Assembly (NCBI RefSeq): GCF_024054175.1
Contig: NZ_JAMXLA010000001.1
Location: 62,001 to 126,000 of the forward strand
Source of the DNA: Flavobacterium sp. NRK1
GTDB taxonomy: Bacteria; Bacteroidota; Bacteroidia; Flavobacteriales; Flavobacteriaceae
Length of the DNA stretch: 64,000 bases
Direction of reading: 5' to 3'
A model generated the notes under the pieces. The model was given only the letters and a program-made list of their open reading frames with translations. It was not told where the DNA came from and did not search any database. The position numbers and the translations under genes are program-made. The stretch's first letter is position 1. The number at the start of each line of letters is the position of its first letter. This document shows, piece by piece, positions 29,127 to 38,008 of the stretch.

Positions 29127-30908
29127 TTATTTGTTTTCTCCTTTTTCCATTCTTTCTTTTAATTCTGCTAATGCATCAATATCACCTAAAGTGGTTCTTT
29201 CAGCATTGTTAGAGTTATTGTTGTTGTTATTATTAGACTCTTGTTGAGCTCTAACGTTTTTCTCTTCTTCATCACGGAAAGTAGCAGTGTGAGAAGCTAC
29301 AACTCTTTTGAATTCTTTGTTGAACTCAATTACTTTGAAGTCAGCAGATTCACCTTTTTTAAGTTTTTTGCCATCTTCTTTCTCAAGGTGACGTGTAGGA
29401 ATGAAAGCAACGATATCGTCACCAAATTCTACAGTAGCTCCTTTGTCAACAATTTCAGAAATTTCACCTGTGTGTACAGTACCTACAGCGAAAGAATCTT
29501 CATATTTATCCCAAGGGTTAGCCTGAGTTTGTTTGTGGCCAAGAGATAGTTTACGTCCTTCAACGTCTAGTTCAAGAACAACAACATCAAGTTTATCACC
29601 TACGTTTACAAACTCACTTGGGTGTTTGATCTTCTTAGTCCATGAAAGGTCAGAGATATAGATCAATCCGTCAATACCTTCTTCAAGTTCAACGAATATA
29701 CCAAAGTTTGTAAAGTTTCTAACGATACCTGTGTGTTTAGAACCTACAGGATATTTAGAAGTAATATCAGTCCAAGGATCCTGAGAAAGTTGTTTGATAC
29801 CAAGAGACATTTTACGGTCATCTCTGTCAAGAGTTAAGATAACTGCTTCTACCTCATCACCAACTTTAACGAAATCCTGAGCAGATCTTAGGTGTGTAGA
29901 CCAAGACATTTCAGAAACGTGGATAAGACCTTCAACACCTTCAGCAACTTCGATAAATGCACCGTAGTCAGCAATAACTACTACTTTACCTTTAACTTTA
30001 TCACCTACTGCAAGGTTTGCATCAAGTGCATCCCATGGGTGAGCATGAAGTTGTTTAAGACCAAGTTGAATTCTTGTTTTCTCATCATCGAAATCAAGGA
30101 TAACAACGTTAAGTTTTTGGTCAAGTTCAAGAACTTCACTTGGGTGGTTGATACGGCTCCAAGAAAGGTCAGTGATGTGGATAAGTCCGTCAACACCTCC
30201 AAGGTCGATGAATACACCGTAAGAAGTAATGTTTTTAACAACACCTTCAAGTACCTGGCCTTTTTCAAGCTGCCCGATGATTTCTTTTTTCTGAACTTCA
30301 ATATCAGCCTCAATAAGAGCTTTGTGAGATACAACTACGTTTTTGAACTCATGGTTGATTTTCACAACTTTGAATTCCATAGTTTTGTTCACATATTGAT
30401 CGTAATCCCTGATAGGCTTAACATCAATTTGAGAACCTGGCAAGAAAGCCTCAATACCAAATACGTCAACGATCATACCACCTTTAGTTCTGCATTTAAC
30501 AAAACCATTAACGATTTCACCTGTTTCGTTAGCATTGATAACTCTGTCCCAAGCTTTGATAGTACGGGCCTTTTTGTGAGATAGTACTAATTGTCCTGAT
30601 TTGTCTTCGCGAACGTCAATAAGAACTTCAACTTTGTCTCCAACTTTTAGATTTGGATTGTAACGGAATTCATTAAGAGAAATAACACCTTCCGATTTTG
30701 CGTTGATGTCTACAATAGCGTCCCTGTCAGTAATTCTAACTACAGTACCTTCTACTACTTCATCATTATCAGTTGAAATAAAAGTTTTTTCAACTAATGT
30801 TTCAAATTCCCTAAGGTTTTTCTCATCTACCGGATCAATACCTTCTTCGAAGTTATGCCAGTTAAATTCCTGTAGAAATTCTTCTTTTGTTTTTGTTTGT
30901 TCAGACAT
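29127..30908 (-). CDS. rpsA: 30S ribosomal protein S1
   Basis: A 593-residue protein with six S1 RNA-binding domains at roughly residues 50-113, 131-195, 215-285, 302-372, 389-459 and 476-540. The repeats are visible as VKNITSYGVFIDLGGVDGL, VIADYGAFIEVAEGVEGL and FTNFGIFVELEEGIDGL. The tail holds an asparagine-rich linker at about residue 560, NNNNNNN interrupted by Ser, then a short acidic helix. S1 brings mRNA to the small subunit. Start sites in this phylum usually lack Shine-Dalgarno sequences, so S1-dependent initiation may matter. A structured leader and exact promoter lie upstream. Confidence 0.96.
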   Translation of the reverse strand: MSEQTKTKEEFLQEFNWHNFEEGIDPVDEKNLREFETLVEKTFISTDNDEVVEGTVVRITDRDAIVDINAKSEGVISLNEFRYNPNLKVGDKVEVLIDVREDKSGQLVLSHKKARTIKAWDRVINANETGEIVNGFVKCRTKGGMIVDVFGIEAFLPGSQIDVKPIRDYDQYVNKTMEFKVVKINHEFKNVVVSHKALIEADIEVQKKEIIGQLEKGQVLEGVVKNITSYGVFIDLGGVDGLIHITDLSWSRINHPSEVLELDQKLNVVILDFDDEKTRIQLGLKQLHAHPWDALDANLAVGDKVKGKVVVIADYGAFIEVAEGVEGLIHVSEMSWSTHLRSAQDFVKVGDEVEAVILTLDRDDRKMSLGIKQLSQDPWTDITSKYPVGSKHTGIVRNFTNFGIFVELEEGIDGLIYISDLSWTKKIKHPSEFVNVGDKLDVVVLELDVEGRKLSLGHKQTQANPWDKYEDSFAVGTVHTGEISEIVDKGATVEFGDDIVAFIPTRHLEKEDGKKLKKGESADFKVIEFNKEFKRVVASHTATFRDEEEKNVRAQQESNNNNNNNSNNAERTTLGDIDALAELKERMEKGENK

Positions 30909-31022
30909 GCTGATTAAAAAATTTGTATCCTGTGTTTTAAGGGGTTTCTTATGCAGCGTAAAACAGCAGAAGCGTTTTACATAAAATTAGTTTATTACCT
31001 TAAGGAAACCCTATCTGCCAAA
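30909..31022 (-). promoter_or_regulatory. Structured 5' leader of rpsA mRNA
   Basis: About 114 nt lie between the predicted transcription start and the rpsA ATG. The outer arms GGGTTTCCTTA (plus-strand complement 31001-31011) and TAAGAAACCC (30942-30951) pair over 10 bp with one bulged C. Inside them a hairpin GTAAAAC/GTTTTAC (30958-30980) has a 9-nt loop. Such folded leaders are commonly where ribosomal proteins control their own mRNA. Autoregulation by S1 is known in Enterobacteria and is only inferred here. Confidence 0.6.
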
Positions 31023-31029
31023 AGGTGCG

Positions 31030-31059
31030 CAAAGGTACAACTTTTTTCTATTTATACAA
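31030..31059 (-). promoter_or_regulatory. Promoter of rpsA
   Basis: On the minus strand TTG (31059-31057), 19 nt, then TACCTTTG (31037-31030): an exact Bacteroidota consensus. Confidence 0.85.
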
Positions 31060-31246
31060 ACATAACAAACACGTTTTTAAGCATCTAAAATACGATATGA
31101 TTTTCAATTTGATTTCAAATAAATCTTTCAGATTTTCAAACATTTAAAACCAAAAAAATTAACATAGTTTTTATATTAAATATTTTTTCTACCTTAGGCA
31201 ACGGAAAAAACTTGAAATTAAGTCACAAAAGAACTTAATTTTCACT

Positions 31247-34200
31247 ATGAACTTAAACTTAAATAACACTTGCTCCGGCTTAGTGCATTTCTCTGTAAAG
31301 AAGTGTGCCCTGATAGTATTATTTCTAATTTTATCGGTATCAGCTTCGGCACAATTTACCGTTACTGCCACAACCACGCCGGAAACATGTACCGGAAACG
31401 GAGCAATTTCCTTATCTGTACAAAATCAAACTGCAGGAACTACAATAAATTATAAAGTATACGCAGGTACAGACGCTACCGGTACACTTGTACATGACAG
31501 TTCTAGCCCTACAGTAGCAGGCCAGCCGAGCGGAAACTACTACATTGTAGCTACCGAATCTACTGGAAATACTCCTGTATCTACTGCCACTACTACAGTT
31601 GTAATAGACGACGAAACAGTACCTTTGCAATTTACTTTAGACAAAACTATTGAACATTGCGGTAACGATGCTACTATAACGGTTAATGTAACAAATGGTA
31701 TTGCCGTGAGTTATAAAGCTACATCTTTGGCCACAGGCACGGTAACAGGCCCTCAGTCTTCCAATGTACTTACCGGACTGACAGCCGGACAATATAATGT
31801 TTTTGTATTAGATAACTGTGGCAACGGAGATTCTGAAGTTATAACAGTACTATCAGAATATCATCAGCTGGAAATTAGCGGGGCTTTGTTTCCTGACTTA
31901 GAATTACCGGCCTGTGATATGCTCACAATTGCAAACCAGATTTCATCAACCAATAATATACCTATAATATATCCGCTACAGGCTACTTTTACTGTATACC
32001 CTCCGGGGGGCGGAAGTGTAGTTTATACACAAACTATAACAATGGGCGATCAGTTTACCGTAAATGCAGAGCAGGTAGTACCTTATTATTATAACCAGCC
32101 CAACCACTCCTACAAGCTTACTATAACAGATATTTGCGGTAACTCTATAGAAACTCCTTTGCTGCCAATAAATCCTATGCCGGGCCTATTTGCAGAATTA
32201 AAGAACATAGACTGTTCGGGTAAAACAATAGAACTTACCCCAAATAAATTTGTAAGCCCATTTACTCTTGAAGTTATAGATGCACCTGCAGGGTTTGATC
32301 CGGCTGATTACAATGATCAGTTTCCCGGTCCGTACAATAGTTCTGATGTCCCGATAAAATTAGGTGAAGAGGGAAATCCTCTTCCCATAGGTAATTATCA
32401 GTTCAGGATATTGGATGCATGTAACAGGCCTATAGCAGTATTGTCTAACATATTGGAAATTCCTGTTCCTGATATCGAAGTTACCACAAATGCCAGCGCA
32501 GCAACTTGCCTCGGCGGTGGAAGCGTAGAAGCATACATACCTGGATTATTTGTTGGTGCAGCAGAAATGACAAATTATGTTGGTGATGGAGACTATCCTA
32601 CTCCGGCAGATATTTCACAATACATACAGCCGCCTGATGGCGACTCCGTTATCGTTGGAGGACTCCCGCCAGGCACCTATACTATTACACTAACAGATAC
32701 TTGTGGAGTTACCTATCCTCCCGTTGAATTTATTATTGAACCATATAAAGGAGATCAATCAGCTTCAAATTCACGGCCGGATTGTGAAGTTGGATATGGA
32801 ACGCTGAATATAAGCGGCACTTTTAACCATATAGAAATAATAAGTGGTCCGAGCGGATATCCGGTTCCGCAGGATGTGACAGCCTATGTTACACCAGGCG
32901 GGTTATCTATGGATCATCTACCACCAGGACAATATAAATTTAAAGCATCTAATGATTGCGATGATGACATTGAGATAAATAAATCAGCCGGAGGAATAGT
33001 ACAGGTTTTTGCCTATAATGTAACCGTTAATGAATATACATTAACACCCCATTGCGGATCATTTGATATCTTTATAAATCATCAGAGTACAGGCGTAACA
33101 TTTTTAAATTTTGGCCTTCAGTTTTTTGATGAAGATACAGGATTGTGGATAAACCCTGATAACGGTAATCCTTATATAGAAGGCGATGCTATTAATACTG
33201 ATGACACGGACGACGAATCAAATGCTATAAAGGTAAAAAACAACTTTAATAATCTTGACCTGGTTTACCCGAGTGGGAAATACAGGATTATAAAACAATT
33301 TACAACTTATGCAGATGGCAGTATACCTGATGGAGATACCACTAAGCTTTGCACAGAAATTCTTTATGAATTCAATTATTATAGTGATATAGTAATTGAT
33401 GGCGCTGTAAGCCTTGATTGTATGGGTGATTCCGGTGGAGTACAGATTATAGCCCACGGAGTACCTCCCCTTAATTATAAAATTATATCAAAAAATGGAC
33501 AGCCATTTGTAGTTGATAACGGGCAAAATAATATTTTTTCCGATCTTGAATCTGCTGTATATAGTGTAGAAGTTTCAGATCAGTGCTCACAAAGAACACT
33601 TACTTTTAATATTGCCGAAATACCATCTCTTGTCAGCCTGCCTGCCCCTGAAGAAATTAACGGGCTTGAGCTTTGTGATGAAGGCAATGATGGTAAAGAA
33701 ACATTTGATATATCCTCTTATACAGCGCTTTTATTAAATGGACAGGATCCTGATTATATAACAATAACGTATCATACTTCATTGACAGATGCAGAGCAGG
33801 GAATAAATGCCATAGCAGACATAGCAAATATTACAACAGCCACAACGGTTATATATGCCAGAGCTGTTCATAGTTCTAATCCTGATTGTACTGCCCTTAC
33901 ACATTTTGATCTTATTGTAAGGCCTTTACCTGTTTTAAGTATGAAAGATAAATGGGGTGGCTGTGATGGGAAATACATAACAATTACAGCAGATGAAGGA
34001 TATGATTACTATGAATGGTCTAATCAGGAAGGTACATTATTTATAACAGGGCCTAATGAAATTACAGTTAATAATGCCGGGTTTTATACTGTTTTAGTAA
34101 GAGATAGTTTTGGCTGCAAAAACAGCAAAACTGTTGAAGCCGTAGTATCTCCTATTCCTGTTATAAATACTGTGAAGGTAGAAGACTGGACAGATAACAG

Positions 34201-34633
34201 CAATGTTATTACAGTAGTTATGGAAAATGACAACGGGGAGAATAATTTTGAGTATTCCCTTGATAATATTAATTATCAGGATTCTCCTGTATTTACAGGT
34301 CTCGCTCCCGGACAGTATACTGTTTATGTTAAAGATAAATTTGACTGTGGTTTAGATACCCAGCCAACTTATATATTAACCTATCCTAAATTTTTTACTC
34401 CTAATGGCGATAATATAAATGATTACTGGAAAATTAAATTCTCTTCACTGGAACCAGATATGCTAATTTATATATATGACCGCTATGGCAAGCTTATAAC
34501 AGGCTTTGGCGCTGATAGCAAAGGATGGGACGGCACATTTAATGATGCCAGGTTACCCGCTACAGATTACTGGTTTGTAGTAAAACGCCAAAACGGTGAG
34601 GAACTCAAAGGGCATTTTTCGATGATACGATAA
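31247..34633 (+). CDS. T9SS type B sorting domain cargo protein
   Basis: A 1128-residue secreted protein. A long signal peptide ends near residue 36 (SVSASAQ). The body is a string of beta-rich, SprB-like repeats that each recur as a Cys-containing strand, a 'G-x-Y' turn and a short tail, for example LPPGTYTITLTDTCG and LAPGQYTVYVKDKFDCG. The last 85 residues, from YPKFFTPNGDNINDYW to HFSMIR, are the gliding-motility-associated type B sorting domain used by the type IX secretion system. It is probably a surface adhesin-like protein. An imperfect hairpin (31214-31243) lies just before the ATG. A terminator follows and is shared with the nucleoside transporter. Confidence 0.9.
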   Translation: MNLNLNNTCSGLVHFSVKKCALIVLFLILSVSASAQFTVTATTTPETCTGNGAISLSVQNQTAGTTINYKVYAGTDATGTLVHDSSSPTVAGQPSGNYYIVATESTGNTPVSTATTTVVIDDETVPLQFTLDKTIEHCGNDATITVNVTNGIAVSYKATSLATGTVTGPQSSNVLTGLTAGQYNVFVLDNCGNGDSEVITVLSEYHQLEISGALFPDLELPACDMLTIANQISSTNNIPIIYPLQATFTVYPPGGGSVVYTQTITMGDQFTVNAEQVVPYYYNQPNHSYKLTITDICGNSIETPLLPINPMPGLFAELKNIDCSGKTIELTPNKFVSPFTLEVIDAPAGFDPADYNDQFPGPYNSSDVPIKLGEEGNPLPIGNYQFRILDACNRPIAVLSNILEIPVPDIEVTTNASAATCLGGGSVEAYIPGLFVGAAEMTNYVGDGDYPTPADISQYIQPPDGDSVIVGGLPPGTYTITLTDTCGVTYPPVEFIIEPYKGDQSASNSRPDCEVGYGTLNISGTFNHIEIISGPSGYPVPQDVTAYVTPGGLSMDHLPPGQYKFKASNDCDDDIEINKSAGGIVQVFAYNVTVNEYTLTPHCGSFDIFINHQSTGVTFLNFGLQFFDEDTGLWINPDNGNPYIEGDAINTDDTDDESNAIKVKNNFNNLDLVYPSGKYRIIKQFTTYADGSIPDGDTTKLCTEILYEFNYYSDIVIDGAVSLDCMGDSGGVQIIAHGVPPLNYKIISKNGQPFVVDNGQNNIFSDLESAVYSVEVSDQCSQRTLTFNIAEIPSLVSLPAPEEINGLELCDEGNDGKETFDISSYTALLLNGQDPDYITITYHTSLTDAEQGINAIADIANITTATTVIYARAVHSSNPDCTALTHFDLIVRPLPVLSMKDKWGGCDGKYITITADEGYDYYEWSNQEGTLFITGPNEITVNNAGFYTVLVRDSFGCKNSKTVEAVVSPIPVINTVKVEDWTDNSNVITVVMENDNGENNFEYSLDNINYQDSPVFTGLAPGQYTVYVKDKFDCGLDTQPTYILTYPKFFTPNGDNINDYWKIKFSSLEPDMLIYIYDRYGKLITGFGADSKGWDGTFNDARLPATDYWFVVKRQNGEELKGHFSMIR

Positions 34634-34645
34634 ATGAGATATAGG

Positions 34646-34684
34646 TAAGGTTAATTGATATTATCGGTTAACCTTATTTTTTTC
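34646..34684 (+). terminator. Terminator after the T9SS type B cargo gene
   Basis: TAAGGTTAA (34646-34654) pairs with TTAACCTTA (34668-34676) and is followed by seven T residues. It overlaps the stop region of the convergent transporter gene. Confidence 0.75.
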
Positions 34685-35884
34685 TTTAAAGACCATAAAA
34701 AATAATATAGCAAGCAATAATGCATAAGCCGCAAAAGTTAGCCATATGCTCTCCCAGTCTTTAATTCCGTTTATTGTAAAGTAATCTACAACTAATCCAC
34801 TTGCAAGGCCGCCAATAAAAGCTCCTGCTCCGTTACACATTATCATAAATAATCCCTGTGCACTGGAACGGATGGAAGGACTCGATTCTTTTTCAACAAA
34901 AAGTGAGCCTGAAATATTAAAAAAATCAAAGGCCATTCCATAAATTATCATTGAAAATATAAGCATCCATAATCGGTCACCCGGATTGCCAAAACCAAAA
35001 AAACCGAAACGAAGTGACCACGCAAGCATACTAAAAAGCATTATTTTTCGAATACCAAAACGACTTAGAAAAAAAGGGATAGAAAGTATAAACAGGGTTT
35101 CTGATATCTGAGAGACAGAAAGTAAAAGATTTGGATGCTTTACAGCAAAGGAATCCGGATAACTTGTTTTAAAATCATTAAGAAAAGGCCCGCCAAATGC
35201 ATTTGTAATTTGCAGGGCTGCTCCTAAAAGCATTGCAAATAAAAAAAATACAGCCATACGCCGGTTTTTTAAAAGAACAAAAGCATCCAGCCCTAATACT
35301 GAAGATATACTTTTCTTGTCAGTACCTGATGAGGTTGGTATTTTAGGCAACGTAAAAACATATAAGCCAAGCATCACTCCTGCACCTGCACTTATATATA
35401 ATTGTAAGGAACTTTGCGTCCACCCCAAAAAATCTACAATCCACATTGCCAGTATAAAACCTACTGTACCCCAAACCCTTATGGGAGGAAAAGAAGATAC
35501 AATATTCATATCATTCTTTTCAAGTACTGCATAGGATACCGCATTATTAAGCGCTATTGTTGGCATATAAAAAAAAGAATGCAGTAACATTGCCCAATAA
35601 AACGAAGAAAATTCATGAAGTGAAGATGCATAAAATAAAAATACTGCCGATGTTATATGACATAAGCCCAACACCTTTTCAGCATTAAGCCACCTGTCTG
35701 CAACTATACCCATAATGCCCGGCATAAACAAAGATGCTATGCCCATTGTAGTATAAATACTGCCTATCTGCAGTCCGGAAAAGCCCAGCTCTGCACCCAT
35801 GTAGCTTCCAAGAGAAATAAGCCATGCACCCCAAATAAAAAACTGGAGAAAATTCATGGCAGTAAGCCGTAATTTTATACCCAT
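34661..35884 (-). CDS. Nucleoside permease, NupG-like MFS transporter
   Basis: A 407-residue membrane protein with about twelve hydrophobic segments. It resembles the nucleoside:H+ symporter family, from MNFLQFFIWGAWLISLGSYM at the N-terminus, GIASLFMPGIMGIVADRW near residue 50 and SFPPIRVWGTVGFILAMW near residue 130. It probably imports nucleosides with protons. It lies 98 nt downstream of the small membrane gene that follows cmk, so it may be read from the same long transcript. Confidence 0.88.
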   Translation of the reverse strand: MGIKLRLTAMNFLQFFIWGAWLISLGSYMGAELGFSGLQIGSIYTTMGIASLFMPGIMGIVADRWLNAEKVLGLCHITSAVFLFYASSLHEFSSFYWAMLLHSFFYMPTIALNNAVSYAVLEKNDMNIVSSFPPIRVWGTVGFILAMWIVDFLGWTQSSLQLYISAGAGVMLGLYVFTLPKIPTSSGTDKKSISSVLGLDAFVLLKNRRMAVFFLFAMLLGAALQITNAFGGPFLNDFKTSYPDSFAVKHPNLLLSVSQISETLFILSIPFFLSRFGIRKIMLFSMLAWSLRFGFFGFGNPGDRLWMLIFSMIIYGMAFDFFNISGSLFVEKESSPSIRSSAQGLFMIMCNGAGAFIGGLASGLVVDYFTINGIKDWESIWLTFAAYALLLAILFFMVFKEKNKVNR

Positions 35885-35982
35885 ACTTTATAACCCGGAA
35901 TTTACAAGGCATAGTAAATATAATAATTTTGATGAGATGAAAACAGGATAAAGACAGGTAGTAATTTTAAATTTGAATCGCC

Positions 35983-36165
35983 TTAAATCAGCATAAATAG
36001 TATAAGAAGCACTAAGAGAGCAATCAGGATATAACCTCTCACATATTCCTTACTCTTAAGAAATATATTGCCGCTATTAAGCCGGTCCTTAGTACTTTTA
36101 ATCAAAAAATAAATCAGCTGTATAATCACAATTGCGAAAAACAACAGCAGGATCTTATAAAGCAT
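35983..36165 (-). CDS. Small two-helix membrane protein
   Basis: A 60-residue protein with two hydrophobic segments (residues about 2-22 and 42-60) joined by a charged loop, KSTKDRLNSGNIFLKSKEY. I recognise no family. It starts 17 nt after the cmk stop on the same strand and looks like the third gene of the porQ-cmk operon. The topology and tight spacing support it as a real gene, but its role is unknown. Confidence 0.6.
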   Translation of the reverse strand: MLYKILLLFFAIVIIQLIYFLIKSTKDRLNSGNIFLKSKEYVRGYILIALLVLLILFMLI

Positions 36166-36182
36166 TTTAGTTATGGTTACTA

Positions 36183-36875
36183 CTAATTACTTATTATCTT
36201 TTTGGCAATAACCAATACCTTTTCAAGCTGCTCCTGTTTAGATATATAAGAGTTATCCATTTCTATCGCATCTTCTGCTTTTATAAGAGGAGAGTCTTCC
36301 CTGTGGGTATCAATGTAATCGCGGTCTATAACATTTTTATATACTTCTTCATATGTTACTTTCTGTCCCAGCTCAACCAGCTCTTTAAAGCGTCTTTGAG
36401 CACGGACCCCCGGAGCAGAATTCATAAAAATCTTAAGTTCTGCATTCGGAAAAACAATTGTACCAATGTCCCTGCCATCCATAACAACTCCTTTACCTTC
36501 TCCCATATGTTTTTGCTGCTCTACAAGCTTAACGCGCACCTCATGAATTTCAGCCACATGGCTAACAAGCTGTGATACACCAAGTGTTCGGATTTCTTTC
36601 TCAACATTTACATCGTTAAGATACATTTCTGCAAACTCAAGATCGGGATTATATAAAAATTTAAGTTTAATAGCATCAAGACTGTCAATAAGTGCCTGCT
36701 TATTAAAAAAATCTTCCCCTATATATCCCTTTTGCATAGCAAAAAGAGTAACAGCACGATACATTGCTCCGGTATCTACATATACATATCCTAAATGCCT
36801 GGCAAGCTGCTTAGCAAGTGTACTTTTTCCTGTAGAAGAAAAACCATCTATAGCTATAGTAATTTTTTTATCCAA
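36183..36875 (-). CDS. cmk: Cytidylate kinase
   Basis: A 230-residue kinase that phosphorylates CMP and dCMP. The P-loop is GFSSTGKSTLAKQLA at residues 11-25. YVDTGAMYRAVTL near residue 33, VVMDGRDIGTIVFPNA near 130 and RDYIDTHREDSPL near 190 are family signatures. Length is normal. The gene lies 3 nt after porQ, a pairing that I recall as common in flavobacteria, and is followed by a small membrane protein gene. Confidence 0.96.
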   Translation of the reverse strand: MDKKITIAIDGFSSTGKSTLAKQLARHLGYVYVDTGAMYRAVTLFAMQKGYIGEDFFNKQALIDSLDAIKLKFLYNPDLEFAEMYLNDVNVEKEIRTLGVSQLVSHVAEIHEVRVKLVEQQKHMGEGKGVVMDGRDIGTIVFPNAELKIFMNSAPGVRAQRRFKELVELGQKVTYEEVYKNVIDRDYIDTHREDSPLIKAEDAIEMDNSYISKQEQLEKVLVIAKKIISN

Positions 36876-36878
36876 CTC

Positions 36879-37898
36879 TTATTGTAAGTTTATGGTTAGC
36901 CCAAACAGGCTTGTGTTGGCTGCAAGGGTATATCTTGAGTACGAATAATCAAAGCGCAATTTACCAAATCTTATACCTACACCTGCTGAAATTCCGGAAA
37001 AAGTTCGCTTATCAACTATACGCAACTCTTCACTCCTTCTGAAATTGTAGCCTAAACGTATGTTGAAACTTCTGCCGGGTAAAAACTCAGCACCAACAAT
37101 TACGTGGCGCAGTGCGTTATTAAAGAATGATACTTTTTCTTCACTACTGCCGCCATCTATACTCTGTTCTGCACGGTTAGGATTAGAAAAAGCTATATTC
37201 CATTGCTGCAAATTTTCCAAAGTAAGATGCCAGCGCAAAGGAATATTTTCCATTTCCTGAGAGATACCTGCTATAATTTCCAATGGAAGCTTTTCCTGGG
37301 TACCTGCATAGGTTGTTATCTGGGTACCTGCATTACGTATAACAAGTGCATAATTAATATCGTTATCCTCATCAATATACAAAGCACCAATATCGATAGC
37401 GGCACCTAAAGAATTATAACTTTCTAAAGTTGATGATATTATTTTTGCATTAGCACCAATAAACAAATCGGTATAAGGAACATTATATGCATAACCTACC
37501 GATAGCGCCAATTCGCTTCCTGTAAAATCTCCAGTTAATAAACCAGCCTCGTCACGGCCTTCAAAAGTACCGTAATCAACATAGTTTACCCCAACATGAA
37601 ATGTTTGCACATGCCTGTCCCATGTATAAGCATAAGCAGCAGTGCCATAAGCTACTTCACCATAATAATTACCATAGTTTGCCGAAAGATGATTATCCAT
37701 TTCAGGGTTAATGGTCGCGGGGTTAAAAATGCCCTGATTTACGTCATAATCGTGGAGAGTTATAACTTTTCCTCCTAACGCAGCCTGCCTTGGAGAAGTG
37801 ACAAGATTTAAGAACTGATATGTGTATTTACCTCCTATCTGACTAAAAGACAAAGTGGTGTACAATAGAATTAGTAAAAGATACCGGTTTTTAAACAT
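36879..37898 (-). CDS. porQ: Type IX secretion system protein PorQ
   Basis: A 339-residue outer-membrane beta-barrel protein of the PorV/PorQ-like family. A signal peptide ends near residue 19 (LSFSQ). Diagnostic segments are YQFLNLVTSPRQAALGGK, FNPATINPEMDNHLSANY near residue 58 and RHVIVGAEFLPGRSFNIRLG near 263. PorQ works in the T9SS attachment pathway with PorU, PorV and PorZ. It is the first gene of porQ-cmk. Two T9SS substrates are encoded nearby at 12031 and 31247. An alternating CGCATTCGCG-rich segment lies upstream, with no exact promoter. Confidence 0.9.
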   Translation of the reverse strand: MFKNRYLLLILLYTTLSFSQIGGKYTYQFLNLVTSPRQAALGGKVITLHDYDVNQGIFNPATINPEMDNHLSANYGNYYGEVAYGTAAYAYTWDRHVQTFHVGVNYVDYGTFEGRDEAGLLTGDFTGSELALSVGYAYNVPYTDLFIGANAKIISSTLESYNSLGAAIDIGALYIDEDNDINYALVIRNAGTQITTYAGTQEKLPLEIIAGISQEMENIPLRWHLTLENLQQWNIAFSNPNRAEQSIDGGSSEEKVSFFNNALRHVIVGAEFLPGRSFNIRLGYNFRRSEELRIVDKRTFSGISAGVGIRFGKLRFDYSYSRYTLAANTSLFGLTINLQ

Positions 37899-37954
37899 TG
37901 TTGTTTTATAGGATTTCGCATACTATAACGCGAATGCGAAGATATTATTTTTAA

Positions 37955-37989
37955 ATAAAAAAACGGCTAAGAAATTTTAGCCGTTTTTT
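37955..37989 (-). terminator. Terminator of lon
   Basis: AAAAAACGGCTAA pairs with TTAGCCGTTTTTT across a 6-nt loop just after the lon stop; the flanks are A- and T-rich on both strands. Confidence 0.85.
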
Positions 37990-38008
37990 ATCGAATTAAT
38001 CTTTATAA

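Noticed and set aside
29212..29236. Asn-codon repeat in rpsA as a simple-sequence switch
   Set aside because: It is a three-base repeat in an unstructured linker near the C-terminus, and length change would keep the frame.
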